From the NCBI GenBank assembly GCA_016795385.1, contig JAEUHI010000085.1:124001-188000 (forward strand): 64,000 nt of DNA, read 5' to 3'. Both the position numbers and the translations under genes were made by a program. Below, in pieces: positions 27,053 through 36,472 of this stretch; position 1 is the stretch's first letter, and every line of letters begins with the position of its first letter. Source of the stretch: Verrucomicrobiales bacterium. GTDB taxonomy: Bacteria; Verrucomicrobiota; Verrucomicrobiia; Verrucomicrobiales; DEV007. The notes beneath the pieces are model-generated. The model did no database searches. It saw only the letters and a program-made list of their open reading frames with translations, and was not told the origin of the DNA.

Positions 27053-27859
27053 TTGAGTGTGGCACCCTACCCTCTCGAGTCCGCATCCGCGGCTCCCGCC
27101 GATGTGCTCGTCGATTGCCGCGGGTTGACCTATTCCTACGGACGCAGTCCCGTCCTTGAGGACGTCAGCTTCACCGTCAACCGCGGTGAATCGCTCTGCG
27201 TGATCGGTCCCAATGGTGGCGGCAAGTCGACCCTCGCCAAACTCATCCTCGGTCTCCTCGAGCCCGATCGCGGTCACCTCGCCATCTTCGGCCGGAAACC
27301 GCGCGACTCACGCACCAAGATCGGCTACGTACCGCAGGCGATGCGTTTCGATCCGCTCTTCCCCATCGCCGCGCTCGACATCGTCCTCATGGGCCGGCTC
27401 AACCATCTCAAGGTCGGCCCCTTTTCCAAACGCTGTCGTGCCATCGCCCAGGCCGCACTCGCCGAAGTCGGACTGAGCGGATATGAGAAGCGGGCCTTCT
27501 CCGATCTTTCCGGTGGCGAGCGCCAGCGCGTCATGGTCGCGCGCGCCCTCGCCTGCGAGCCCGAGATACTCCTTCTCGACGAACCCACCGCGAACATCGA
27601 TCTCACGATCGAGGCCCAGCTCATCGAGACCCTCGTCTCGCTGCGCCATCGCATGACCATCCTCATGATCACCCACGATCTCGATCTCGTCTCCGCGATC
27701 GGGGATTCCGTGCTCTGCGTGAATCATCGCGTCCACCGCCATACCCTCCCGCTCTCCGGCGAGACCATCCGGGAAATCTACAGCGGACGGCGCCGGCTCG
27801 AACACGACCGCCGCACCCGCCACCAACAGGGCGATCACTCCACCTGCTCGCATGACTGA
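27053..27859 (+). CDS. znuC: Zinc ABC transporter, ATPase
   Basis: An ABC ATPase, 268 aa: Walker A GPNGGGKST, Q-loop YVPQAMRF, signature LSGGERQRV, Walker B EILLLDEPTAN, His-switch MITHDLD. The C-terminus is a basic, His-containing tail (RLEHDRRTRHQQGDHS) overlapping the permease start by 8 bp. The start is TTG at 27053 or GTG at 27059; no ATG is available in front of the domain. Drives uptake with ZnuA and ZnuB. Confidence 0.93.
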   Translation: MSVAPYPLESASAAPADVLVDCRGLTYSYGRSPVLEDVSFTVNRGESLCVIGPNGGGKSTLAKLILGLLEPDRGHLAIFGRKPRDSRTKIGYVPQAMRFDPLFPIAALDIVLMGRLNHLKVGPFSKRCRAIAQAALAEVGLSGYEKRAFSDLSGGERQRVMVARALACEPEILLLDEPTANIDLTIEAQLIETLVSLRHRMTILMITHDLDLVSAIGDSVLCVNHRVHRHTLPLSGETIREIYSGRRRLEHDRRTRHQQGDHSTCSHD

Positions 27860-28700
27860 TCTTTTCCAAGATTTCGTCGAGGCGGTGCAAACGGTCCCCG
27901 TGATCCGCTACGCCCTGTTCGCCGGACTCGTTTCCAGCCTGACCTTCGGCGTCGTCGGCAGCCTCGTCGTCGTCCGTCAGATCGGTTATGTCGCCTCGGC
28001 CATCGCCCACAGCATCCTCGGCGGGATCGGCGCCTCCGTCTATTACAGCCGGGTCTACGAGCTGCCGTGGCTGACACCGATGCTCGGTGCCATCGTCGCC
28101 GGATTGCTCTCCGTCGCCGTGATCGGATGGGTCACGATCCGTTTCAAGGAGCGCGAGGATACCATCATCGGTGCGATCTGGGCCACCGGCATGTCCGCGG
28201 GTCTCCTCTTCCTGCATTATGCTCCGGGGAAGAACGTGAATCTCGAGAGCTTCATCTTCGGCAATATCCTCCTCACCTCCTGGAGCGACATCGTCGCCAC
28301 CCTCATCCTCGGGATCGTCGTGATCGGGCTCGTCGTCCTTTTTTACCATAAGCTCGTCGCCGTTTCCTTCGACGAAGAATTCGCCCGTCTCCGCGGCGTT
28401 TCCACGAAGTTTCATTATTTCCTCCTGCTCACCCTCACCGCGATGAGCGTCGTTCTCATGGTGAGGATCGCCGGCCTTTTCCTTTCGCAGGCCCTGCTCA
28501 TTCTGCCCGCGGCCACCGCCTCGCGTTTCTCCCGCTCGCTCGCCCTCATCATGATCGGCGCCGTCGGCATCACCGCCCTCTCCAACACCGCCGGTCTCGC
28601 GCTAAGTTATCAGTACGACATTCCGACGGGACCCTTCATCGTTTTCCTCGCGGTCTTCTTTTACGCGCTTTCCTTTCTCCTGAAGCGGAAACGGGCGTAA
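27852..28700 (+). CDS. znuB: Zinc ABC transporter, permease
   Basis: ABC-3 family membrane permease, 282 aa, about eight hydrophobic segments. Hallmarks are SLTFGVVGSLVVVRQIGYVASAIAHSILGG near the N-terminus (the GxxxAxxxxS-HSxLGG region) and ALLILPAATASRFSRSL near the C-terminus. It starts inside znuC, an 8-bp overlap, and ends 17 bp before selO. Confidence 0.93.
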   Translation: MTDLFQDFVEAVQTVPVIRYALFAGLVSSLTFGVVGSLVVVRQIGYVASAIAHSILGGIGASVYYSRVYELPWLTPMLGAIVAGLLSVAVIGWVTIRFKEREDTIIGAIWATGMSAGLLFLHYAPGKNVNLESFIFGNILLTSWSDIVATLILGIVVIGLVVLFYHKLVAVSFDEEFARLRGVSTKFHYFLLLTLTAMSVVLMVRIAGLFLSQALLILPAATASRFSRSLALIMIGAVGITALSNTAGLALSYQYDIPTGPFIVFLAVFFYALSFLLKRKRA

Positions 28701-28716
28701 CCTTCATGACCCCGCG

Positions 28717-30171
28717 ATGCTTTTTCCCTTTCAGAACACCTACGCGCGTCTCCCTCGGACTTTCCACGTCCGTGTCGATCCCAGCCCCGTATCCGCTCCG
28801 GAATGGATCGCGGTGAACCGGAACCTCGCGGAGGACCTCGGCATCGACCCGGACGCACTCGAATCCGCGGAGGGTTTGGCGGTTTTGTCAGGCAACCGCG
28901 TTCCGGAAGGGGCCGAACCTCTCGCCGCCGCATATTCCGGTCATCAATTCGGAGGTTTTTCGCCGGTTCTCGGCGACGGGCGGGCCATCCTGCTCGGCGA
29001 AGTCATCCATCGCGACGGGAGGCATCGCGACATCCAGCTGAAGGGGTCCGGCCCCACCCCGTTCTCCCGGCGCGGCGACGGCCGCTCGGCGCTCGGCCCA
29101 GTTTTGCGAGAATACCTCGTCTCCGAGGCCATGCATGCCCTCGGCATCCCCACCACCCGCGCCCTCGCCGCGGTGTGGAGCGGGGATATGGTCTACCGTG
29201 AAGAAGTCGAGCCCGGCGGCGTCTTCACGCGCGTCGCCTCCTCCCATCTGCGCATCGGCACGTGCGAATACTTTTCGTCGCGCGGCGATTTTGAGAGCTT
29301 GCGCCTCCTGGTCGATTACGCGCTTCGCCGGCATGATCCGGAGCGCGTCGATGCCGAGAACCCCGCCCTCGCCCTGCTCGAAGGCGTCATGGAAAGGCAG
29401 GCGTCGCTCGTCGCACGCTGGATGGGCCTCGGCTTCATCCATGGCGTGATGAATACCGACAACATGAGCCTTTCCGGCGAAACGATCGACTACGGTCCGT
29501 GTGCCTTCCTAGATCGCTACGATCCCGCGAAGAAATTCAGCTTCATCGACCGGAACGGCCGCTACGCCTACGGCAACCAGCCCAATATCGCCCACTGGAA
29601 TCTCGCCCGCCTCGCCGAAGCGCTCCTCCCTTTGGTCGCGGAGGAGGAGACCACCGCGATCCGCCTTGTCACCGAGGTTTTGGAGCGTTTCCCCGACCTG
29701 TTCCGCCGGGAATGGTCGAGGACTTTCTCCGCCAAAGTCGGATTTCCCGGGGAATCGGGCCGAGAACCGGCCGAGCGGCTCCTCGCCCTGATGGAGGACC
29801 AGTTCGTCGATTTCACCTTGGCATTCCGCCATCTCCGCAATGCCCTTTCAGCGGAAGGTCCATTCCTGGCACTCTTCACGTGGTCCGACCCGGTTCGCCA
29901 TTGGCTGTCGGGGTGGCGCTCGGCTCTCTCAGAACATGGCATCTCCGAAGAAGAGGCGTCCAGCCGGATGAGGGCCGTCAACCCCGTCATCATTCCCCGC
30001 AATCATCGCATCGAGGCTGCCATCGCGGCTGGAAAGGACAGGGACTTCGAACCCTTCCACCGATTGCACCGCCTTCTCGCATCTCCCTACGAAGAGAACA
30101 GCGGTTCTCGCGATTTCGAATCACCCCCGCTACCCGCGGAAGAAGTTCAAGCGACGTTCTGCGGGACCTGA
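28717..30171 (+). CDS. selO: Protein adenylyltransferase SelO (YdiU)
   Basis: A pseudokinase that AMPylates proteins on Ser/Thr/Tyr and is linked to redox stress. 484 aa, standard length. Family blocks are YSGHQFGGFSPVLGDGRA, the K in LKGSGPTPFSR, LREYLVSEAMHALGIPTTRA, HGVMNTDNMSLSGETIDYGP and AYGNQPNIAHWNLARLA. The protein ends ATFCGT: the terminal Cys matches the selenocysteine position of eukaryotic SelO, so here it is a Cys enzyme. The 17-bp spacing suggests it may be co-transcribed with znu, but a zinc link is not established. Confidence 0.95.
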   Translation: MLFPFQNTYARLPRTFHVRVDPSPVSAPEWIAVNRNLAEDLGIDPDALESAEGLAVLSGNRVPEGAEPLAAAYSGHQFGGFSPVLGDGRAILLGEVIHRDGRHRDIQLKGSGPTPFSRRGDGRSALGPVLREYLVSEAMHALGIPTTRALAAVWSGDMVYREEVEPGGVFTRVASSHLRIGTCEYFSSRGDFESLRLLVDYALRRHDPERVDAENPALALLEGVMERQASLVARWMGLGFIHGVMNTDNMSLSGETIDYGPCAFLDRYDPAKKFSFIDRNGRYAYGNQPNIAHWNLARLAEALLPLVAEEETTAIRLVTEVLERFPDLFRREWSRTFSAKVGFPGESGREPAERLLALMEDQFVDFTLAFRHLRNALSAEGPFLALFTWSDPVRHWLSGWRSALSEHGISEEEASSRMRAVNPVIIPRNHRIEAAIAAGKDRDFEPFHRLHRLLASPYEENSGSRDFESPPLPAEEVQATFCGT

Positions 30172-30338
30172 TCCTGATCCCTCTCGATCTCTCGCGTAAC
30201 CGTTCGTCCTTCGTCCTCCCCGCCCCGTTTCTTCCCGCTCGGCGATATACAATAAATAACCAGCCTATTTATGTTTGCACTTGCGGTCCTCGATGATATT
30301 TTCGTCTTTCCAGAGACTGTATGAGCAGGATTTGAATC

Positions 30339-31394
30339 ATGAGAAGAATTATTAGAGGCGGGGTTTCTTACTATCATTGCTTTTCCCGGGTGGTGGATCG
30401 GCGAATTATCTTTCATTCGGGCGAAAAGGAGGCTGTTCGGTCGATTCTCCGCAAGCTGGAGCGATTCCTCGGTCTCCGGGTCGCGACCTACTGCCTGATG
30501 GGCAACCATTTCCATCTCTTGGTTGAAGTTCCGGAGCGGGATAGCATCCCTCCCCTGACGGCGGAGTCTCTTCTCTCCTTGCTCCCTCTTCTGTATGATC
30601 GGGTAACGGTCGAAACCTTGGCCGCGCAAATCGGGGCGATGAGGAAGAGCGGGGACGCCGCGGGCGAAAAGGCCCTTCTCGATCGCTACGAACGCCGTCG
30701 TGGCGACCTTTCGGTGTTTCTCAAGGAATTGAAGCAACGAATCTCCATTTTCATGAACAAACGCCTCGGGCGCACCGGCACCCTCTGGGAAAGTCGCTTC
30801 AAGAGCCTCCTCGTTGAAGGTGGAGAAAACGCGCTGCTCACGGTCGCGGCCTACATTGATCTCAATCCGGTCCGGGCCGGCCTGGTCTCGCGCCCGGAGG
30901 ATTACCGATGGAGCGGATACGGAGAATCCATGGGATCAGGTCGCGGGAGTCAATCCGCGCGAGAGGGGCTTGCCTCGATCCAACGCGAAGCGCTCGAATC
31001 GCCCGGCAGGCGAGATTGTTTGCCGGAGTGGCAAGTGACTTTGGAACGGTACCGCCGGCTGCTTTACCTCGATGGCGCGGAAAACCCGATGACTTCCAAA
31101 CCAGGTGAGGCCTCCTCAAAGGGCATATCGAGGGAGCTCGTGGAGCGGGTGGAAAATGGCGAAGCATCCCTAACGCTGCCGGAACTCCTGAGACTCAAGG
31201 TCCGCTACTTCTCCGACGGCGCCGTCCTGGGGTCGACGGCGTTTGTTGAAGAGATCTTCCAATCCCTCAAAGCAGAAAGCCGGATCGGAGCCCATCGGTC
31301 GTCCGGAGCCCGCCGCCCCCGAGGAGCGGATTGGGGAGAGCTACGCGTTTTGCGCGACCTCAAAGTCGGAGTCATCGAGGCATCGAGGGATTGA
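30339..31394 (+). CDS. Second REP-associated tyrosine transposase (RAYT)
   Basis: 351 aa, clearly paralogous to the RAYT at 3495: MRRIIRGGVSYYHCFSRVV opening, GNHFHLLVEVPE (HUH), FLKELKQRISIFMNKRLGRTGTLWESRFKSLLVEG, and AAYIDLNPVRAGLVSRPEDYRWSGYGE with the candidate tyrosine. The AAYIDLNP-[LV]-RAGLV and C-terminal LRLKVRY-[LF]-[ST]-DG-[VA]-VLGST segments are almost shared. Unlike the first copy, I do not find GTGYCAGG elements beside it. The upstream region has the palindrome ATAAATA-N7-TATTTAT near 30250. Confidence 0.88.
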   Translation: MRRIIRGGVSYYHCFSRVVDRRIIFHSGEKEAVRSILRKLERFLGLRVATYCLMGNHFHLLVEVPERDSIPPLTAESLLSLLPLLYDRVTVETLAAQIGAMRKSGDAAGEKALLDRYERRRGDLSVFLKELKQRISIFMNKRLGRTGTLWESRFKSLLVEGGENALLTVAAYIDLNPVRAGLVSRPEDYRWSGYGESMGSGRGSQSAREGLASIQREALESPGRRDCLPEWQVTLERYRRLLYLDGAENPMTSKPGEASSKGISRELVERVENGEASLTLPELLRLKVRYFSDGAVLGSTAFVEEIFQSLKAESRIGAHRSSGARRPRGADWGELRVLRDLKVGVIEASRD

Positions 31395-31453
31395 GAGAAC
31401 CCCATCCTTCGATCGTCAGGCGTGGAACGATCCCACCTTCTTTTGACCCAAGT

Positions 31454-31468
31454 TCCGGTCCGACCGGA
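31454..31468. terminator. Weak candidate terminator downstream of RAYT2 and gltA
   Basis: TCCGGTCCGACCGGA is an inverted repeat (5-bp stem, 5-nt loop) followed on the plus strand by TTTTC. It sits between the convergent ends of RAYT2 and gltA, closer to gltA, and could serve either. The stem is short. Confidence 0.25.
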
Positions 31469-31471
31469 TTT

Positions 31472-32608
31472 TCAACCGCGCTGGGCGATCGGCGTGATCG
31501 GCTGATCGGTTGTCGGCCCCGTGTAGAGCGTGAGGGGACGATACAGCCGGTTATCGTCGAGCTGCTCGAGGACCTGGGCGGTCCAGCCGGCGGCCCGGGC
31601 GATCGCGAAGATCGGCGTGAAAAGATCGGTCGGGATGCCGAGCGAGTAATAGACCGTGGCGGAATAGAAATCGACGTTCGCGTTGAGATCCTTGCGCTCT
31701 TTCATGAGCTGGGCGATGCGCTCGGACATGTCGATCCACTTGCTCTCGCCGAGCTCCTTCGTCAATTTGATGGCCATCTTCCGCAGGAAGGGGGCACGCG
31801 GATCGAGCACCTTGTAAACGCGGTGACCGATGCCCATGATCTTCTTCTTGTGGGCGAGGGCGTCGTCGATGAAGGCATCCACCTTGTCGAGGCTGCCGAT
31901 TTCCTGCAGCATGTGGATCACGCCTTCGTTGGCACCACCGTGGAGCGGCCCCTTCAGGGTGCCGATCGCCGAGGTGATCGCGGAATAAAGATCGGACAGC
32001 GTCGCGATGGTGACGCGGGCGCTGAAGGTCGAGGCGTTCATGCCGTGGTCGGCATGGAGGGTGTAGGCCGCATCGAGGGTGCGGGTCGCTTCCTCGCCGG
32101 GCTCTTTCCCGTTCATCAGATAGAGGAAATAGCCGGCCTCGGAGAGATCATCCCGCACGGGCATGAGATCGAGCCCCTGCCGGGCGCGGTGGAAGTGGGC
32201 GACCATCATGGGCATCGTCGCACAGATGGCCATGGCCCGGTCTTCGTTGATCGTGCGATCCTGGTCACCGCCACGATGGTCGAAAAGACCGAGCATGCTG
32301 ACGCCGGTGCGCAACACATCCATCGGCGAGGCATCCTTCGGAGCGGACTTGAGGAAATCGATGACCCCCTGGGGGAGGTGGCGATGCGAACGAAGATTTT
32401 TCGTGAGGCTGTCGAGCTGCGATTGCGTCGGCAGCTGGCGGCGGTGGAGCAGATACATCACCTCCTCGAAGGTGCACTGCTCGACGAGATCCTGGATGTT
32501 GTAACCGAGATAACGAAGCACTCCCTCCTGGCCCTGCACGTCACTGAGGCAGGATTCGTTTGCAATGACTCCCTCGAGTCCCTTCGAATATTCCGGTTTG
32601 TCCGACAT
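31472..32608 (-). CDS. gltA: Citrate synthase
   Basis: Condenses acetyl-CoA and oxaloacetate. 378 aa, the short (type I-like dimer) length shared by citrate and 2-methylcitrate synthases. Active-site segments are HGMNASTFSARV, GPLHGGANEGV (catalytic His) and GIGHRVYKVLDPRA (second His), plus an acidic residue downstream. Context favours citrate synthase over PrpC: it is last in the run sucC-sucD-gltA, 69 bp after sucD, and no prp genes are near. Confidence 0.93.
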   Translation of the reverse strand: MSDKPEYSKGLEGVIANESCLSDVQGQEGVLRYLGYNIQDLVEQCTFEEVMYLLHRRQLPTQSQLDSLTKNLRSHRHLPQGVIDFLKSAPKDASPMDVLRTGVSMLGLFDHRGGDQDRTINEDRAMAICATMPMMVAHFHRARQGLDLMPVRDDLSEAGYFLYLMNGKEPGEEATRTLDAAYTLHADHGMNASTFSARVTIATLSDLYSAITSAIGTLKGPLHGGANEGVIHMLQEIGSLDKVDAFIDDALAHKKKIMGIGHRVYKVLDPRAPFLRKMAIKLTKELGESKWIDMSERIAQLMKERKDLNANVDFYSATVYYSLGIPTDLFTPIFAIARAAGWTAQVLEQLDDNRLYRPLTLYTGPTTDQPITPIAQRG

Positions 32609-32677
32609 AAGATGCTCTTTCTATAAAATCGATGCTCCCGGATCAACCGGGAAGCGGTTTTTGTGCCGCTTTTTTCC

Positions 32678-33571
32678 TCATCCCATGGCGCGGACGAGGG
32701 CCTGGCCCATGTCCGAAGGATTCTTCGCGACTTCGATGCCCGCATCGCGCAGGGCCTCGATCTTGGCGGCGGCGGTGCCCTTGCCGCCGGAGACGATCGC
32801 ACCGGCGTGGCCCATGCGTCGTCCGGGAGGGGCGCTCGATCCGGCGATGAAGGCGGCCATCGGCTTCTTGCAATTCTCCTTGGCCCAGGCGGCGGCGATT
32901 TCTTCGTTAGATCCACCGATCTCACCGATCATGATGATGGCTTCGGTCTCGGGATCGTCGTTGAACATCTTGAGGACGTCGAGGTGGGTCGTGCCGTTGA
33001 TCGGGTCGCCGCCGATACCGACGCAGGTGCTCTGACCGAGCCCGAGATTGGTGAGCTGCCAGACCGCCTCGTAGGTGAGGGTGCCGCTGCGGGAGACGAC
33101 TCCGACCTTGCCACGCTTGTGAATGTAACCCGGAGCGATGCCGATCCGGCAGCCGCCATGGGAATCCTTGCCGAGACCGGGAGTGACGATGCCGGGGCAG
33201 TTCGGGCCGATGAGGCGGGTCTTCTTGCCCTCCATCGCCGCACGGACGCGCATCATGTCCATCACGGGAATTCCTTCGGTGATTGCAACGACGAGATCGC
33301 AGCCCGCGTCGACCGCTTCGAGGATGGCGTCACCGGCGAACGGCGGGGGCACGAAAATGGCGGAGACGGTGGCTCCGGTCACCTCAACCGCCTCGGCGAC
33401 GGTGTCGAAAATCGGGACCTTGTCCGCGAATTTCTGTCCGCCCTTTCCGGGAGTGACACCGGCGACGAGCTGGGTGCCGTAGTCGAGGCTGAGCTGGGCG
33501 TGGCGGCCGCCAAAGGAGCCCGTGATCCCCTGCACGAGGATCTTGGTGTTTTCGTCAACGAGAATGGCCAT
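32678..33571 (-). CDS. sucD: Succinyl-CoA synthetase alpha subunit
   Basis: 297 aa. The CoA-binding Rossmann segment is [34 protein letters not shown] and SRSGTLTYE follow; the phosphorylated His is in [10 protein letters not shown] near the C-terminus. With SucC it makes ATP or GTP from succinyl-CoA in the TCA cycle. It starts 26 bp after the sucC stop. Confidence 0.97.
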   Translation of the reverse strand: MAILVDENTKILVQGITGSFGGRHAQLSLDYGTQLVAGVTPGKGGQKFADKVPIFDTVAEAVEVTGATVSAIFVPPPFAGDAILEAVDAGCDLVVAITEGIPVMDMMRVRAAMEGKKTRLIGPNCPGIVTPGLGKDSHGGCRIGIAPGYIHKRGKVGVVSRSGTLTYEAVWQLTNLGLGQSTCVGIGGDPINGTTHLDVLKMFNDDPETEAIIMIGEIGGSNEEIAAAWAKENCKKPMAAFIAGSSAPPGRRMGHAGAIVSGGKGTAAAKIEALRDAGIEVAKNPSDMGQALVRAMG

Positions 33572-33597
33572 GGGAAAATGTCAGGGTAGGGATGGAA

Positions 33598-34779
33598 TCA
33601 GGCGGCGATGGCTTTGACCGCCTTGTCGGCTGCATCGGCGAGGGTATCGGCGGAAATGAGAGCGACATCGGACTCGGCGAGGGTGCGCTTGCCGGCTTCG
33701 ACGTTGTTGCCTTCGAGGCGGACGACGAGAGGGATGTTGAGGGATACCTCCTTGCACGCGGCGACGATGCCTTTGGCGATGACGTCGCAGTCCATGATGC
33801 CGCCGAAGATGTTCACGAGGATGGCCTTCACCTTGGGATCCCCGAGGATGATCTTGAAGGCGTTCGTCACCTGCTCCTGCGAGGCACCACCGCCCACGTC
33901 GAGGAAGTTGGCGGGTTCGCCGCCGCAATGTTTGATGATGTCCATCGTCGCCATGGCGAGACCGGCCCCGTTCACGAGACAGGCGATGTTGCCGTCGAGA
34001 CCGATGTAGTTGAGATGGTACTTGGCCGCCTCGACCTCGCGGGGATCCTCCTCGGTGGGATCGTGGAGCGCGGCGATCTCGGGATGGCGGTAAAGGGCGT
34101 TGTCGTCGAAGTCGAACTTCGCGTCGAGCGCGAGGACGCGGCCATCGGGCGTGGTGACGAGCGGGTTGATCTCGACCATGGAGCAGTCGCACTCGATGAA
34201 GAGGCGGTAGAGCGCGGCGAGTAGTTTGCCGAACTGCTTCGCCTGATCACCCGCGAATCCGAGCTTGGCGGAGAGCTTGCGCACCTCGTAGGGCTGGAGG
34301 CCGAGGAGCGGGTGGATCGCCTGGTGGAAAATCTTCTCGGGAGTGTGCTCGGCGACATCCTCGATGTTCACGCCACCCTCGGTGCTCGCGACGATGACGG
34401 GCGACTTGCTTTCGCGATCCATGAGGATGGCGAGGTAATACTCTTTCTCGATCTCGACCCCGTCGGCGACCATCACCTTGCTGACGAGCTTGCCTTCCTC
34501 ACCGGTCTGGTGGGTGACGAGGACCTGGCCGATCATCTTCCCGGCGATGTCCGCGGCTTCATCCGGAGTCTGCACGAGGTGGACGCCGCCTTTGAATCCG
34601 TTTTTGAAAGTGCCTTTGCCACGACCACCGGCATGCACCTGGGCCTTCACGACGATGTTCGATCCGATCTCGGCGGCCGCGACCTTGGCCTGTTCGGCGG
34701 TATCGGCGACCTTGCCCTTGGGCGTGGGCACGCCGAATTTTTCAAAGAGTTCCTTGGCCTGGTATTCGTGGATGTTCAT
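33598..34779 (-). CDS. sucC: Succinyl-CoA synthetase beta subunit
   Basis: 393 aa, standard length. The ATP-grasp opening is [39 protein letters not shown] binds nucleotide, and [24 protein letters not shown] and [14 protein letters not shown] are further family blocks; [13 protein letters not shown] is near the C-terminus. First gene of the sucC-sucD-gltA unit. No distinct promoter was identified in the 173-bp gap upstream. Confidence 0.97.
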   Translation of the reverse strand: MNIHEYQAKELFEKFGVPTPKGKVADTAEQAKVAAAEIGSNIVVKAQVHAGGRGKGTFKNGFKGGVHLVQTPDEAADIAGKMIGQVLVTHQTGEEGKLVSKVMVADGVEIEKEYYLAILMDRESKSPVIVASTEGGVNIEDVAEHTPEKIFHQAIHPLLGLQPYEVRKLSAKLGFAGDQAKQFGKLLAALYRLFIECDCSMVEINPLVTTPDGRVLALDAKFDFDDNALYRHPEIAALHDPTEEDPREVEAAKYHLNYIGLDGNIACLVNGAGLAMATMDIIKHCGGEPANFLDVGGGASQEQVTNAFKIILGDPKVKAILVNIFGGIMDCDVIAKGIVAACKEVSLNIPLVVRLEGNNVEAGKRTLAESDVALISADTLADAADKAVKAIAA

Positions 34780-34952
34780 GGAGGAAAACAGCGGCTCCGG
34801 ACGCGGCGGTCCGGCGGCGAGAGCGGCAACTTACGGAGTCACCCGGACTGGTCAAGGTAGAAGTCTCCGCCACCTTCGCAGCAATTGCGCCACATGGAGA
34901 CGCGATTGCTGAAAAGTGAACAAGCGGCCGCCAAGACGCGGATCGCTACGAC

Positions 34953-36365
34953 TCAGAAGTCGAGCAGGACTTCGGCGCGCCGGTTCTGCGAGCGACCGCT
35001 CGGGTTATCGGAACCGTCGGGCAGGAAATTCGGTTTGCGCGGCTTGGCGGCTCCGAAGGCCTCGGTCACGACTTGTTCGGGCTTCACACCGAGCCGGATG
35101 AGGGTCTGGCGGATCGTCTCGGCGCGACGGTCGCTCAGGTTCACGTTGTAATCATCGCTGCCGAGGGCATCGGCGTGTCCGTTGATGCGAATAACGCGCT
35201 CGGCCCCCTGCTTGAGGATGTCAGCGACGATGCCGAGCTGGCGTTCGGTGCGCGGCGTGAGACCGGCATCGTCGAATTCGAAATAGAGCACGAGCGAGTC
35301 ACCTCCCGAGGGATCCTCGACGATGGGGCTGTAGGCCACATCACCCGCGCCGGCCGCCTCCGAGAGGGCCGAAAGAACTTTCGAGAAGGTGAGCCCGTTG
35401 ACTTTCCAGACCTGGTCGATCTTGCCGAGTTCCACCGCGAATTCCGAAGCCATGCTGCCCGACTCGACCCGCGCCAGGACCCAGGTGATGTCATCGCGCG
35501 ACAAGGTCACAACGAGCGGACGATCGGCCTTGAGGGCAAATTTCCCCTCCTCCACCGCGATCATGAGGGCGGCGACGCGCTCGTCGGTCACGGTCGTGGG
35601 ATCGGCGAGTTCCCGGGCGGTCGCGAAATCCCGGGTGATGACCGCCTTGGAAAAGGCGTGGGCGACGGTAAGGGCATCCGCGGACTGTGCCGCCGGAGCC
35701 GCAGCCGACTCGGTCGGCGAGTCGGCGGTCCTGGGTGCCGGCGTGAGGGCGAGCGGCAGGCTCACCTTTGCGATATCGAGGGCCTCGCCGGGCATCACGG
35801 AGAGATCGGTGTAAAGCTGGCGCGGAGCCGATCCGGTGGCGGGATTCGCCGGCACGAAATTCAGTGCCCAACGCAGCCCTTCGGCCGATTTGGAAATCTC
35901 GACGTGCGGCTTCGCGGCATCGAGTTGGAAATCGGGGCTCTCGATGAGGGCCTTCACCTCGGACTCGATCTTCGGATCGATCGCCCCCTCACCGGCGAGG
36001 GAGGAAAAGCCCGGGTAATCCTTCGCACCGATTTTTTCGGCGAGCGCCTTCATCGCCGCCTCGGGAGATTTGAATTGGCTTGCGACCGGATCGGCCGGAG
36101 CCGGCTTGGCGGGCTCATCCTTCACCGGGGCCGGGGGCGTGGTGGCGACCGGCGCGATCGGTTTCACCTCGGGAGCTTTCTCCGGCGCGGGAGCTTCCGT
36201 TTTCGCGGGTTCGGCCGGAGCCTCTTTGCCGGCATCGGCGGGCACGTTCGCCAAGGGGGTCAGGACGAGGTCCTTCTTTTCACCGCGGTCCTTCAGCGTG
36301 AAGTAGGAAATGGTGGCCCCGACGAGGATGATTCCAAAAAAGATTGAGGCGGTCGTCTTGTTCAT
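34953..36365 (-). CDS. OmpA-family peptidoglycan-associated protein
   Basis: 470 aa. One N-terminal anchor (ASIFFGIILVGATISYFTL), then a long Ala/Pro/Glu-rich linker (to about 115), a middle domain of unknown type and a C-terminal OmpA domain (about 360-460): INGHADALGSDDYNVNLSDRRAETIR, then NRRAEVLLDF. The OmpA domain should bind peptidoglycan; the anchor looks like an inner-membrane or uncleaved signal. The ATG at 36365 was preferred over one seven codons earlier. Confidence 0.82.
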   Translation of the reverse strand: MNKTTASIFFGIILVGATISYFTLKDRGEKKDLVLTPLANVPADAGKEAPAEPAKTEAPAPEKAPEVKPIAPVATTPPAPVKDEPAKPAPADPVASQFKSPEAAMKALAEKIGAKDYPGFSSLAGEGAIDPKIESEVKALIESPDFQLDAAKPHVEISKSAEGLRWALNFVPANPATGSAPRQLYTDLSVMPGEALDIAKVSLPLALTPAPRTADSPTESAAAPAAQSADALTVAHAFSKAVITRDFATARELADPTTVTDERVAALMIAVEEGKFALKADRPLVVTLSRDDITWVLARVESGSMASEFAVELGKIDQVWKVNGLTFSKVLSALSEAAGAGDVAYSPIVEDPSGGDSLVLYFEFDDAGLTPRTERQLGIVADILKQGAERVIRINGHADALGSDDYNVNLSDRRAETIRQTLIRLGVKPEQVVTEAFGAAKPRKPNFLPDGSDNPSGRSQNRRAEVLLDF

Positions 36366-36472
36366 ACGGCTTGGGCCCGGGGCCAAATCTCCATAATGTA
36401 ACCGAATGCGAACTTTCGGAAACCGAAAAGTCCCCCTCGCCCATAGTCCTATCGGGCCAAAGCGATCTCCGA

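Noticed and set aside
30120-30171. SelO as a selenoprotein with in-frame TGA and SECIS
   Set aside because: The C-terminal position is encoded as Cys (FCGT) followed by an ordinary stop.
31472-32608. 2-methylcitrate synthase instead of citrate synthase
   Set aside because: Linkage to sucC-sucD and absence of prp genes favour the TCA role, though sequence alone does not fully exclude it.
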